NCBI GenBank assembly: GCA_024114885.1
Contig: CP099424.1
Location: 2,232,001-2,296,000 of the forward strand
DNA from: Septoria linicola
Lineage: Eukaryota > Ascomycota > Dothideomycetes > Mycosphaerellales > Mycosphaerellaceae
Direction: 5' to 3'
DNA length: 64,000 nt
Shown: piece after piece, positions 30,902-42,680 of the stretch
Layout: each line of letters opens with the position of its first letter
Position numbering within the stretch: position 1 is the stretch's first letter
Position numbers and translations under genes: made by a program
The notes under the pieces: generated by a model
What the model saw: only the letters and a program-made list of their open reading frames with translations
Database searches by the model: none
What the model was told of the DNA's origin: nothing

Positions 30902-33198
30902 TTAGTGCTCCTTGTGCGCCGCAATATCAGGCAGCCCACCTTCTGCCTTGATCTTTTCTGCGTGCGGGTCATCACTGTCATCACTTCCCCTAAGAGCAGG
31001 GCCCTCCCCATGCTCAGCGAGAGCAGCATCATTGGCTCCAGCTTCCTTCCTGATCCTTGAGATCTCCTCCGGCGGTGGCGCTTCCCACTTCGAGGACTTC
31101 CACGGCAAGACATTCGACAGATACATCGTATCAATCTCTTCAAGGGTTCGACCTTGGCCTTCCATGACGAAGAAGTAGATCAAAAGACCGCCAAGAACGT
31201 TGCATCCGGCGAAGACGTATCCGTAGCGGAAGTCGATTGCGGAAGTGATGAAAGGAGTGAAGAAGGCCAGCAAGAAGTTCCAGAGCCAATTTGAAGCTGT
31301 GCTGAGTGCCATGCCTTTGGCTCGGTAGCGACCGGGGTAGAGCTCGCCGCAGATTGTCCAGATCATCTGTGCATTAACTGATCAGCGAGAGTCTCTCGAT
31401 GGTAGATTGTTATAGGGATATGCACTTACAGGTCCCCACCTACAGCAAGCAATACAAGGTTAGCAATGCTTCAACACATTTCCACAGTGTACCTTCTCGC
31501 AGCGTATTCACTTACGTAGTCGCAAATCCGAAAATGAAGAATGCCGCCATGACGATCATGGCAGTAGCTGCCGACTCAGTTTTCCTCGGTTCGTCTCGAT
31601 CAAGCGAGAAATGGCCTACAATTGTAAGCTATGACAAACAGGTTGGCGCAGAGGACTTTCCTTCACTCACCAATACTCGCGAAGATCAGGAACATGACAA
31701 ACATCCATGTACTGCCGACAATGAGGGATTTTCGTCTACCATAGTGCTCAACAATGTAAAGGCCGTAGAATGTTGTGCCGAAATTGATGCCATTCAGGAT
31801 CATCTGTGTGACGAAGGAGTTGTCGATGCCCGTGCCCTGGAAGATAGTTGTGCCGTAGTAAAAGAAATAGTTGGCACCTATTTGTCACTGGTGTTAGTCC
31901 ACGTTGGGGAGACTTGCAAGTGCTGTCGTCCTACCTGTAAGTTGTTGGAACATTTGCAGTCCCATGCCGAGTAGAATGCGGTAGAGCATCTTCGGGGCGA
32001 ATAGCTGCAGCTCAATTAGCACAACACTCAATGATCGGATGCGCCTGACATACCATGTGATACCATTCTTGGAAGAAACCAAGCTGTGCAGCCTCGGCTC
32101 TCAGCTTCTGTTCAATCTCCTCGAACTCCACATGTATCACGTAGTGGTTGGCGGGAGCACCATAAAGCTTCATCAAGGTTGCCTTGGCAGACTCGATCTT
32201 GCCATGGCGGTATTCATATCTGGGTGTTTCGGGAAAGGCCAAGATGCCGACACCAAGGATGACTGCCCAGATGAAGCCTATGCCCATGGTGATGCGCCAG
32301 GAAGCGGCACTATTGCGTTGATGCTCGTGCGTGCCATAGCTTATACATCTGAGAGCATTGTTAGCAGGAACTGCGTGTATTGGAAGAGTCAGCCTTGACT
32401 TACGCTGCCATGAAAATGCCGAAGGTGATGAACAGTTGGTAGCAACTGATCAATGCTCCACGAATATGGCGTGGGCCAGACTCCGACATGAATAGTGGCA
32501 CCAGCAGCGACAGACCCCCAACACCCAAGCCCATCACGAATCTTCCCATCATGACTTCGTACCACTTATCGGTAGCAGCAATCTGAACGATGTTACCGAC
32601 GCAGAAGACGATGCACCAGAAACAAATCGAGAGTCTGCGGCCGATAGAGTCTGCTAGAGGTCCTCCGGTCAAAGCACCAAACAAGGTGCCGATGGAGAGC
32701 AGGGCGACGATGAGGCCAGATCGAACGTTGCTGAAGTAGTACTCGCCATTGTCACGCTGTTGTCCGAAGCGTTCCTTGAAGTCAGGCTGCAAAGCATCAG
32801 TCCTTGAGCATACAAGTTCTGGGAACAGCGTAAGCTTACCATTTCTAGGAAGCCGGAAATCTGGCTGTGGGAGGTCAGCAACATGTCACAGCATCTGCTT
32901 CCCTTCCATCTGACTCACCCAGTATCATAGCCAAAGACTATCAATCATCAGCGAAGCCTTACAAATCTGTTCATACGACTTATTACTTACTGAATCCGCC
33001 CATACTAACCAAAATAGCCATGAAAAATGACGCTCCCGTAATCCTCCTCAAAGGCGAGTAGTCCAAAGTCGACAGCGACTGTCGTCCATGCGTAGCATCA
33101 ACATTCCCCGGATTGAAGTGATCATAATGCACATATGACGAGAAGTTCAGAGCATTCTTGTTGAATTGAGGTACCCGAAACCTTGATTTCGCGGCCAT
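30902..33198 (-). CDS. MFS monosaccharide (hexose) transporter
   Basis: Plasma-membrane sugar/H+ symporter or facilitator of the major facilitator superfamily, 593 residues. Ten exons: 33198-32991, 32937-32919, 32864-32840, 32786-32404, 32348-32054, 32004-31935, 31877-31671, 31615-31516, 31439-31430 and 31366-30902. The acceptor before 32004 has a second option six bases upstream. Every junction restores a family motif: FIFGYDTGQISGFLEM across the 19- and 25-nt exons and TTWGPMIWTICGELYPGRYR across the 10-nt exon. Other landmarks are GGPLADSIGRRLSI, PETPRYEYRHGK, QQLTGANYFFYYGTTIFQG, EHYGRRKSLIVG and MEGQGRTLEEIDTMY. Both termini are long and polar, as in fungal hexose carriers. Substrate is not determined; resemblance to glucose transporters is by family only. 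Confidence 0.9.
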
Positions 33199-33843
33199 CT
33201 TGATGTCTAGGATACCACGAGGGCAGCGATCAGGGACAAGTAAAGTACGAAACTTAACTCTCCTTGTTGGGCGATTGAGATCTTATAGAACAGTCAGAGT
33301 GCCCCTCAGTGACAGTCAGAGCATGGCCGAGCTCGCGTGGTCGTGGTCGTGTCGACGGATCTGCGCGGAGCGTCAGCTTGCTGGGGTTGACACAACACCA
33401 GTGGTCGATATGTCGTGCGATGGAACTGGAGAGTGAGTGGCGAGCTCATGAGATCTTGCCATCGTCTGCGCGTGATGAGGAGAAAATGGTAGAGTGAGTA
33501 AGACGGATGTTGTTGCTGCCGAGCCTGCAGTGAACCAGTCCACTGCCAAGACATGTCTCAGTGCTTCAAAGAGTAGCAAGGCCGTTTCTACAGACGTAGT
33601 TCGGTCCTATATGCCTATCAGAGCTTGATTATGTGGCGTGGATACTGAGTGTGAGGTCAGATCCTTGCTGTGGGTTCGAGGACCATGTGGAGACCCCGTG
33701 GATAGTTGTGAACGCCGGATGTACGCGGAGGCTGACAGCGGTTGTGATATGTCAGCCTCATCCGGAGCATGTGCACAACGATGAGCCTTGAGCTGCGACT
33801 GTCGTATGCCAAGGTCTCATTGACTAACGACAGGCCTCATGCA
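33199..33843. other. Intergenic upstream of sugar transporter
   Basis: 645 bp between two minus-strand genes, containing the transporter promoter. Overlapping frames on both strands at 33200-33580 have no domain. No feature is supported. Confidence 0.4.
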
Positions 33844-35646
33844 TCAACCAAGCTCAACATTTGGCTCTCTTTTACGCCTTGCTCCCGCCTTGACCACTTG
33901 CGTCTTTCGCACTTCATGCACAGCTCTTCTGATTCGGTCGAAAAGCATGATCACACCTATCACCAATGCAAGTGGAACGCTGGCCGCCCAAAAGACCCAG
34001 AAGTTCTCCTCGCCAGGTAAATATCCATCCCCCATACTGAGCATACTTGCGACCAGAGTCAGTGGGAAGATGATCGCTGCAAACAAGCTCAGCTTCAGAC
34101 CGTAGGCGCCATCTCGCAGGCTCTTGAACGATGCTCTCAGCCCTGCTACCTCGTTCGCGATACTGCTCAAGTCCTCAATCTGTGCCCGCAGAGGTTTCAA
34201 ACGCGTGAAGATCGCGAGGAAATCTTTTTGTGCGTCGCGCAGCGCTAATGGCAGACTCTCATCTATGCCCTCGACACCAAGCTGGATTCCCATGCGCTCC
34301 ATGTTGAGAGTGATGGCTTGGTTGAATTGGCCCATCTTCCTTCGCTGGTAGTTGATATCTTTAGTAGCTTCCGATATTTCGGTCAATTCTTGCTTCCAGT
34401 CGTTTTGTGTAGATCGAGCATCAATGTTGGCCTCATGGTCGTCGGCGAACCATTCAGAATTGGCAACACTATATGCGATAAATTCGAGCTGATTGTCCCA
34501 GAGTTTAGTTAAGATTTTGAGGAGATAGTATGTCGACGCAACAGCACCGTCCTCGACCACAGACTTGAGAGCTTTACTATCCGGGCACTGTGTCCAATAG
34601 AAGATAATTTCATCAAGCATGGACGCCATGTTTCGGTCAGTCTGTTCGATTGCCGTAAGCTGATCGGCCAGCTCCAAATCGCAAAGTGAAGGTCGCACCA
34701 ATGTCGGACAGCCATCGTGGTAAGGCTTGCTCTTGTGCCGTACCTCAGCTACATCGCCTGTTTTGACCCAGCGCTTCGAAAGCCAGAGCTCTTTGCGGCT
34801 TTCGTAGCAACTCGGATCCTGCAGCATCAAGCACGACGCTTGACAGTTTCGGTGTGGCTCGCTAGGGGCGCCTTTCAAGTGCTTTGTGCATGGATCGCAA
34901 GAATTCATGGGTGGATCAACCAGAACCACGGCATCCCAGTCGTGAGCAGGTCTATGTGGCGAGGCAGTCCAGAAGGATGCGCAACGTCGGATGAAGAAAT
35001 GCCTGCTATCTGGCTCGATACTCTTCAATTCTAGGTCTCGCCACTCCTCTATCTTTCGACGATTGATGGCATGCGTCATCCGTGCTCTGTGGTGGCGCTT
35101 ATTGTTGTGTGGGCAAGTATCGGCATCGTCCAAGGTGCGAATCTCGTAGTATCGTAAGGTGAAGAGCGATTCTGGAGCGGCCATTGATGGTAGCGATCGA
35201 TGCGATACTGAGTTGCAGTCTGTGAAGTTCCAGGTGTTCATCTGTTCAGAGAAGATGAGCGGGTTTACGCCCAGCTTCTGCCCCAGAACATCCACCATCT
35301 GAGGTTCCGTATCTTCAATGATGAAAAGTCGCCTAGACTGCCCAGGTGGCTTCTCGAGCAGATACGCTGCAAGCTCGTCAGACGTGTAAAGCATCGCATC
35401 CTGTTCTACGCGGTCGTCATGGAAAATGAGCACAGCACATCGAGCAGGCGAGGCTTGACACTTTGCATGGCGCGCTGCTATGAGTCTTCGACCCTCGTCT
35501 GTGTCATTGGTCAATTTCTGCCATAATGGCCGCAAAGCCGGATATGCTTTCTGTAGTCTTCGTGCGCGTTGCAAATAAGGCAGACTATCCAAGGCCAGGC
35601 CTGTACTGCTCGAAAGGCCAGGCGAACTTGATTCGAACTTCTCCAT
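33844..35646 (-). CDS. CorA-like membrane protein
   Basis: Uncharacterised fungal protein of 600 residues, unspliced, with a CorA-like C-terminal membrane module. After a long soluble region comes a coiled helix (about 430-530, with NYQRRKMGQFNQAITLNMER and IANEVAGLRASFKSLRDGAY), then two transmembrane helices, LSLFAAIIFPLTLVASMLSM and FWVFWAASVPLALVIGVIML, joined by a short loop GDGYLPGEEN. Canonical CorA magnesium channels have a GMN motif at the end of the first helix; here the equivalent is MLSMGDGY, so ion transport is uncertain. The N-terminal part contains a Cys-rich patch (NSCDPCTKHLKGAP, RNCQASCLM). Basic C-terminal tail. Fungal relatives are annotated only as CorA-like. ATG 35646 is the first in frame. 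Confidence 0.75.
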   Translation of the reverse strand: MEKFESSSPGLSSSTGLALDSLPYLQRARRLQKAYPALRPLWQKLTNDTDEGRRLIAARHAKCQASPARCAVLIFHDDRVEQDAMLYTSDELAAYLLEKPPGQSRRLFIIEDTEPQMVDVLGQKLGVNPLIFSEQMNTWNFTDCNSVSHRSLPSMAAPESLFTLRYYEIRTLDDADTCPHNNKRHHRARMTHAINRRKIEEWRDLELKSIEPDSRHFFIRRCASFWTASPHRPAHDWDAVVLVDPPMNSCDPCTKHLKGAPSEPHRNCQASCLMLQDPSCYESRKELWLSKRWVKTGDVAEVRHKSKPYHDGCPTLVRPSLCDLELADQLTAIEQTDRNMASMLDEIIFYWTQCPDSKALKSVVEDGAVASTYYLLKILTKLWDNQLEFIAYSVANSEWFADDHEANIDARSTQNDWKQELTEISEATKDINYQRRKMGQFNQAITLNMERMGIQLGVEGIDESLPLALRDAQKDFLAIFTRLKPLRAQIEDLSSIANEVAGLRASFKSLRDGAYGLKLSLFAAIIFPLTLVASMLSMGDGYLPGEENFWVFWAASVPLALVIGVIMLFDRIRRAVHEVRKTQVVKAGARRKREPNVELG

Positions 35647-36771
35647 GTTAGTTTTGCACCGCTCGACGAGTGAGTGTGATTAGATCTGTGGAGTCAGTGT
35701 ACATCGCTCAGTATAAGGCATCGCCTGGAGTGCCATTTTCCCACTCCTGAGGCGAGCGGCTGAAGAGGACGCCCTCATCGCAAAGACCTGCAGCAGTTCA
35801 GCTGCGTGCAGCTGGCGGCGCTTGGCCACGAATCCCGCACTGCTCGAGGCGCCTGCACATCTCGCCTCGCAGACTACATCATGAAGCACGCGAGACAGCT
35901 TGTAGGAGCTTTGTAGAAGGCTCAAGTGTCGTTGGCCGTCCTTGCTCATGAAGCTGTGAAGCAAAGGCGCCGCCAGTGTCTCAACGTCTGGAGTTGTTCC
36001 GATCACGGCCGAGGCCAACAACCATGTCGTCCAGGAGAGTGCCGGCATCAGATTAGATAAGATCGAATCAAGGTGTGGATCCGAACATGGTATGAACCAC
36101 CAACGATTGCGCTGTCGTCGCCGCTCGAGCGCACAATAGCAAACTGCACGATGACACATAATAGTGCTACTTAACCCACGAACAGCGCATCCCGCGCTTT
36201 GCTGTACGTAAATAGCTGGTGTAATGAGTGTCCGCGAGAGAGACAAGTGGTGCCTCGAAGCCAGCACAAGCGAGGGAATGGAACAATGCTTGCGGTATGG
36301 GTGAAGTCGTACCATCTGCAACTGAGGCTCAGCACGAAACAGTGATGGCGTCCCAGATAGCATGCCGCCTGATGTGACTTCCAAGAATGCTGACCATTGC
36401 GACGACTGCGAATCGTACCACCTGCAAGACTGCGTTGAGACTACTACTGAGAAATCGTTCGATAAATAAAATAGCGGCGGCGGGTCCTGCCTTGAACCCC
36501 TAACAACTGTTCCTGCAGGGTGCCTTGGGAATGGGGATCATCATAAGAAAATGATTCCGCTGCGACCTTGGTTGATCTGTCACTCTCAACCTTCCTGCTA
36601 CTCTTCATCTTCCTCACTGCCAGGTAGTCCGCCAAAGGCAAATCGAACAATCGCAACAAATTCAACCAGATCGTCTTTGTGCCCCTCACACAATCCGATT
36701 TCCCACACTCACCGCATTTCAAGTCCTTTCCGCCCACCACACGCGACCACTCACGTTCTACGACACACGCC
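35647..36771. other. Divergent intergenic upstream of ERG13
   Basis: 1.1 kb between the CorA-like gene (-) and ERG13 (+). A minus-strand frame ending at 35680 (first ATG 36363) is 227 codons but has no domain and lies where a promoter is expected; I do not call it a gene. The ERG13 leader just upstream of 36772 is C/T- and CA-rich. Confidence 0.45.
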
Positions 36772-38361
36772 ATGGCCGAGCGACCGCAGAATGTGGGCAT
36801 CAAAGCCATTGAGCTGTACATTCCCAGCCAGGTCAGTTGTAGATCCATCCTCAAGGTGCCTGTGCAGTGTAGCCATTGGCGATTTTCGAGGTTTTAGATC
36901 ACGAGCAGCCTTCTCGCAGAGCTGAGATTGACGTGGTTTGACGAACGCGGCGGAGAGGTTGCAGTTTTGCATAGAGAATCGCCAATGGCTTCATGAAAAT
37001 CTCCAGCGAGCTACAAGCGCAGAAATGCTGACAGTAGCCTCCAGTGCGTTGATCAAGCAGAACTCGAGAAATTCGATGGCGTAAGTGCCGGCAAATACAC
37101 CATTGGTCTCGGACAGACCAAGATGAGCTTCTGCGACGACCGAGAAGACATGTACTCCTTCGCCCTCACAACCGTTTCTTCTCTCCTGAAGAAGAACAAC
37201 ATCGACCCAAACTCGATCGGCCGATTGGAAGTGGGCACTGAGACACTTCTCGACAAGTCGAAGTCATGCAAAACCGTGCTCATGCAACTGTTCGAGCCAT
37301 CTGGCAACACCAACATTGAGGGCGTGGACACTGTCAATGCATGCTACGGAGGCACAAATGCGCTCTTCAACACAGTCGCGTGGGTTGAGTCGTCAGCATG
37401 GGACGGACGTGACGCGATTGTTGTTGCTGGAGACATCGCACTGTACAAGAAGGGCAATGCTAGACCGACTGGTGGCGCCGGCTGTGTTGCTATGCTGGTT
37501 GGACCAAATGCGCCAATTGCTTTCGAGGCTGGCCAGCGTGGTAGCTACGTGAAGCACGCATACGACTTTTACAAGGCCGATTTGACTAGCGAGTACCCAC
37601 TCGTGGACGGTCACTACTCCATCAAGTGCTACACTGAGGCAGTAGACGCCTGCTACAAGGCTTATAATGCCCGTGAGAAGCAGCTCAAGAGCAAGGCAAA
37701 CGGACACGCCAATGGTGTGCCAGAGCTTGAGACACCACTGGATCGCTTCGACTACATGGCTTTCCACGCGCCAACTTGCAAGCTTGTCTCCAAGAGTTAC
37801 GCACGCCTGTTGTACAACGACTACCTTGCGAACCCTGAGGCCGAAATCTTCAAGGATGTCCCAGCAGAGATCAAGGACCTTACATACGACCAATCCATTT
37901 CGGACAAGACTGTGGAGAAGACGTTTGTGGGCCTGGCAAAGAAGCGATTCGCTGGACGTGTGCAGCCTGCGATCGAAGTCCCTACACAGTGCGGTAACAT
38001 GTACTGCGGATCTGTGTATGGCTCACTGGCTTCGCTGCTCAGCAACGTCTCTTCAGACGACCTTCAAGGCAAGCGAATTGGTATCTTCTCGTACGGCTCT
38101 GGTCTCGCATCTTCTCTGTTCGCGCTCAAGGTTCAGGGGAGCACGAAAGAAATTGCAGAGAAGCTCGACCTGCACAAGAAGCTCGAAGACCGTCGCGTCG
38201 TCTCCCCAGAGACATACGAGGAGTTCTGCGGTCTCCGTGAAAAGGCTCACCTCAAGAGCAACTTCAAGCCTCAGGGAAGCATCGACACGATCGCACCAGG
38301 CACTTACTACCTTACTGAGGTTGACGACATGTTCCGCAGAAAATACGAGATTAAGCAATAG
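36772..38361 (+). CDS. ERG13: Hydroxymethylglutaryl-CoA synthase
   Basis: Condenses acetyl-CoA with acetoacetyl-CoA to HMG-CoA, the step before HMG-CoA reductase in the mevalonate and ergosterol pathway. Exons are 36772-36831 and 37045-38361, 458 residues. Exon 1 (MAERPQNVGIKAIELYIPSQ) joins CVDQAELEKFDG directly, as expected for the enzyme. Motifs: KYTIGLGQTKMSF, REDMYSFALT with the catalytic Glu, NACYGGTNALFN with the acyl-carrying Cys, AGDIALYKKGNARPTGGAG, and FHAPTCKLVSKSY with the catalytic His, then SYGSGLASSLFALK. Length matches other fungal cytosolic forms. Intron 1 (213 bp) is about four times the local norm and carries an inverted repeat. Adjacent genes are unrelated to sterol synthesis. 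Confidence 0.95.
36871..36990 (+). repeat. Inverted repeat inside ERG13 intron
   Basis: The 14-base arm AGCCATTGGCGATT at 36871-36884 is matched perfectly by its reverse complement AATCGCCAATGGCT at 36977-36990, separated by 92 bases. In the pre-mRNA this would form a long-range stem inside the 213-bp intron. Confidence 0.7.
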
Positions 38362-39373
38362 ATGCAAGATATGAGCATGTAAATAATGACAGAGCAAGGT
38401 TGCAAGAGATTCTGCACCGTGCATTGGAGGGCGTTCTGGAGAAGACATAGATACCAACATGGCACGACCCAGGTCGCGTGGTATTACATATATCCAACGA
38501 AGAATTGGCATTAGCATGATTTCACTGAAGAATGTCCGAAGCCGCCTTTGGTATCGGAATGAAGTCACTGCAAACACGTCTAACGACAGAACAGTCCAGA
38601 CCTTACAGATATCGTTGCGACGTCGGCAGAACTTTCAAACCTGTTTTGCACTGCGAAGACGACTTTGTCAGTACATTTATGCCATTGGCCCATCACTAAG
38701 CAACGCTCCCTGGAAAACAAGGCCTGCTAGCTGCCGCGCGGATGTCGTTAGGAGCGGCTCGGTGTGTTCGAAAAAGTGCGGAACGTGGATGGCACGGGCT
38801 TGGCTAACTGCATGTGGTGCAGAGTGGAAGTGTTTCGGGAACAGTGAGTGGATGATATAGAGAGCGCTAGGAAGGGATGATGTCTGCGATGGAACATTTC
38901 CCGCTGCAGATGCAGTGTGTCGCTTCACGCTGCTCCAACAGATGTCATCGATTCATCTGTCGCAAACAGCACACCGCAAGTCGCGATATGCGGGAAGGAA
39001 TGCAGTAATATCATGTGTAGTAGAAGTAAATGCATGTGTGAGCATTGATAAATTTGATAGCAAAACGTCGAGCAAAGTTTGGACCACGCGACGCAAAATT
39101 AGTGGTCGGCAGGCACGACCTTTGACCGAGAAGGTGCGTTCGCAGCCGCTCTCGACGAGGATCTCACGGTCACTCTCATCATACACCACACATCCAATTC
39201 CCGCAACCACGACGCCCGACTACGCTCGCTACATTCTACTTCTCTCCGGGACTCGAGCGCACAATCTCACCGCCGCCGTGACGACCGAGGACGGCCGCTG
39301 GAGGAGGGCGACATACTTGTTTTGGTGGTGAGGAGGCGCAGCAGGCCATCCGGCCGGCGACAGTCACACCAGG
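38362..39373. other. Intergenic, ERG13 to DUF7820 gene
   Basis: 1 kb between two plus-strand genes. It holds the ERG13 3' UTR and the DUF7820 gene promoter and leader. Open frames at 38459-38860 and 38915-39331 (+) have no recognisable content. Confidence 0.4.
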
Positions 39374-41826
39374 ATGATGGACCACCGACGATCACTGCTG
39401 GACGGCGACGCGACGCCGAGGCAGGAGCGCTCCAATGTATTTGGCGACGAGAACGAAGTGGACGATAACTTTGAGTGGGATGGCATGGCCGACGGCTTTC
39501 GGCCCAATGTCGACAGAGATGAAGGGGTCTCGCACCTGCGCCAAGACGAGGTCGACGGCCAACCCATACGGACTGTATCAGCACACTACGCTCCTGGAAA
39601 TGTGACGCCGACCATGGCCGCCTCCATGAGCAGAAGTTCAACGAGGAAGTCCAGGACGTACCCTAACCCCTTTGCGAGCCCCGAGGACGATGGTCCAACA
39701 ACACCGACTGGGCAGCGGAACAGCCTGCAATTTGAGCCCGATGATGTTGTGCGGCGGTCTATCTCCTCTGCATCTTCATCGCAATTCGCGCCCACGCATA
39801 GTCCGCGCTTTGGTGCTGGGCCAAGTCATCCATACAACATCTATCCTCAAACCACACTCGGCCGGAGTTCGAGCACTGCAACACAATCCACGATAACAGC
39901 GCCATCTGGACGACAATCATATTCAAACAACGTGCCGGCACACCCATATGCACTATACCCGCAAGGCGTGACGGAAGATATGGACGACGATGTCGACACA
40001 GACGACTTCGGCATCAGACAGAATCCTGTACCCGTAGGCTTTCCAGGTCTCGGACAGAATTATACACGACGGCTAGGTCCAGATGGCGAGGATCAAGACC
40101 TCATAGGCGAAGACGGGCACACCGAACAGCTACCGCCATATACGCGCTACCCAGAGGATGCCCCAGAGAAGGCGCCGCTGCTCATGCCTACCGCTCCGAC
40201 GGCTCTGCTCAGCAGAGCCCCAGTGGCTGGCACAGACCCAAGCATGCCCCTCATGCACACAATGATACAGCCTTCGGCTTCCACGGCACCACAGTCGATG
40301 ACGGACGAATCGGTACTGAATCGACATTCGTCAAGAATGTCCGCTGTAGGCTTGATCTCTGACAGCTCAAGCGAAGACTCGAGCATGTACGCCGAAAAGA
40401 AGACGTGGAAAGAGAAGTCGTGGAAGGAGAAGAGGAAAACAAGGTTCTGTGGGTTTGGCAAGTTCCGCGGAGTCGCATTCCAATGGATTCTGGTGGTCGT
40501 CTGTGTGCTCATCTTCGTTGCCGCTCTGCTTGGAGGAGTGGTCGGCGGCTTTGTGGCAGGCGGGCAACACGCCCGCAACAAGTAAGTGTCCATTCTGTCA
40601 CATTCTCATCCTACCATACTGACCAGTGTAGGAATCCTTCAATCACCGTCGTCACGTCGCTATACGATGCTAGTCTCATCGCATCACCAACGTCCGGCGC
40701 GCCACCAACAGGAACATTTGCACTCACATTGGGTGCGCCAGAGGAAACCCAGAGCGACTGCTTATCCAACAAAGGTCAACAGGTCGCATGGGATTGTGAC
40801 CTGGCACCAAACTCAGCACTCGCCATGGTGGTTGGCCAGCCCCCAAGTGCCCCGGGGCTTGGAGCGGTCCTCCAGTATGCCTCGTATGACCAGGCAATTG
40901 CGTACGGCGCCCAGCTCAACAACATGAATACAACATTCGCTCAGTTCCTCACTGTACAGGACCAGGACGACAAGCAAAACGGGCCAGCCTTCTACTTCCA
41001 ACAATTCTACGACAAGGTTGTGGTGGTCCCCGAAACTGCCATACAGACCGGTAACAACAAAAGAATGAGCAGGCGTGGATGGTACAGCCCAGGCTGGCGC
41101 GTACCAGATGCATGGACCCGCAGGAAACAGCTTGCTAACCCTGGTGAGAAACCGTGGTTCTGTGTGTGGAATGAGACCTTGCTTGAAGGTTTCATCTATG
41201 TCACAGAATCAATCACTACTACCACCACCACATCGTCAACAAAGACAAGCAGCAGTACGAGCATGACGACTACACTACCGCCGTCGACGCCGGCGCAGGT
41301 CACAATAACCCCAACGCCCACCAAGACAGGTGCATACACTACGGACAAGACCTACTCAACAGGATCACCCAATGGTGCTGACATAATCACTAAGACATTG
41401 GCCATGCCATTGACCACGGCTACGTACCAGGGTCCCGCTTCTGCATACGATCATTGGTCCTACGGTATCCTAGACGATGCGAAGAGGCGTGTGTACGGCC
41501 CGCCTCCTCCGCAGAAACGTCAGGACGATGACTTTATTGGCGAAGACTTTTGGAGCACGCTAGACGTCTTCCCTTTCCTCGTCAAGCTCGAAGAGAGACG
41601 TGTAGAAGGAGCACCATCGCCGTACTGTCAGCAATATCAAATACTGGACAATGGGCAAGCCAATTGGGTCGGTGATGATGATGGCAAACCCATCATTGTC
41701 CAGCTTGACGAGACGGATCCCGACTATGGCGATACCGAGGCTGTCACCGCCGACCACAGAAAGGTTTTCAAGCGAGGCGTGCCGAACGCCTGTCACTGCC
41801 AATGGATGAGTGGGGAGGACAAGTGA
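39374..41826 (+). CDS. DUF7820-type single-pass membrane protein
   Basis: Uncharacterised fungal membrane protein of 800 residues. Exons are 39374-40581 and 40632-41826 with a 50-bp intron (GTAAGT..GTGTAG) that joins HARNK to NPSITVVTSLYDASL. Residues 1-360 are acidic, Ser/Pro-rich and presumably cytosolic. A basic stretch (WKEKSWKEKRKTRFCGFGKF) precedes one transmembrane helix, FQWILVVVCVLIFVAALLGG, at about 378-400, continuing into a glycine-rich VVGGFVAGG. The outer part begins with a conserved domain (GTFALTLGAPEETQ, WDCDLAPNSALAMVV, GPAFYFQQFYDKVVVVPET), then CVWNETLLEGFIYV, a Thr/Ser-rich linker that is probably O-glycosylated, and a Cys-containing end (YCQQYQILDNGQ, NACHCQWMSG). The topology suggests a cell-surface or secretory-pathway protein. 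Function unknown. Confidence 0.8.
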
Positions 41827-42680
41827 TCGCCCTCACTCCGTTCGAACAGCTTGTTTTCTTGATCTTATCTTGACACGTTCTAGCCACGACGGTGCTTTTG
41901 TTTGTTTTATTTATGACGATGATCATCCAGCGAAGATCAGAAGTGTCGCTACTGCTTTTCCATCACATTCTGGGAGGGGAGAGGCGCAAGAGGAGTTTCA
42001 GGGGAGGAATTTCCAGAATCAATTGCGAATGCAGAGTGCGAAGCTAACTGGGAATATGGACACAGGGCAATGGGATAACGGACTATTTTGGGAATTTCGG
42101 GAGGCAGCGACGGAGCTGGTGATTTGTGATTTAGTGATCTGCTGCTGTCGTGCTCTTGACGAAAAGCGGAGTTTGGAGGCACTTCCTTCTAGCACGCGCA
42201 CACTTGTGGCGTAGCTCGAGTCGAGGAGACAGAGGCCGTGGCATTTACTCGCGTATACAGCGATGTCTTTATCAAAGCCAAAGAAAGCATATAAATATCG
42301 TCACACCCGATGGTTTTAAAGATGTGGTGAAAGTGAAATGAGAAGACGAAGTTTGTCATGTGATGTTTCAACTTCGAATTCGTGTTTGTCAACTTTTGCT
42401 TCACTTGCTTCTACGCAACGCTCTTTCTCTAAACAACATTGCCTTGCACCTGCCGTACTTCGAGATGCACCGCGAACGCACCTGCTGACAGCTGTTCCAT
42501 AGCGGCGACTTCGCAACTTCGACTTCTGATGAAAATGTTTTCATGTTTCTCCAACAACATCGGCACTTGAACTTCTGCGTCAGATACAACTCGATCGACA
42601 TTACGACTTGCTTCATTACACGATAGACGCGACGCAAAACTGCCGAGCAGAACGCAAGACCACAAGAACAAATCGCGAAG
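41827..42680. other. Intergenic upstream of TAD2
   Basis: 854 bp between two plus-strand genes, with the 3' UTR of the DUF7820 gene and the TAD2 promoter. Small frames at 41949-42182 and 42316-42637 (-) show no domain. No RNA gene is recognised. Confidence 0.4.

Noticed and set aside
35680..36384. Minus-strand open frame of over 220 codons between the CorA-like gene and ERG13.
   Set aside because: No domain, no signal peptide, low-quality composition, and it lies in the expected promoter interval.
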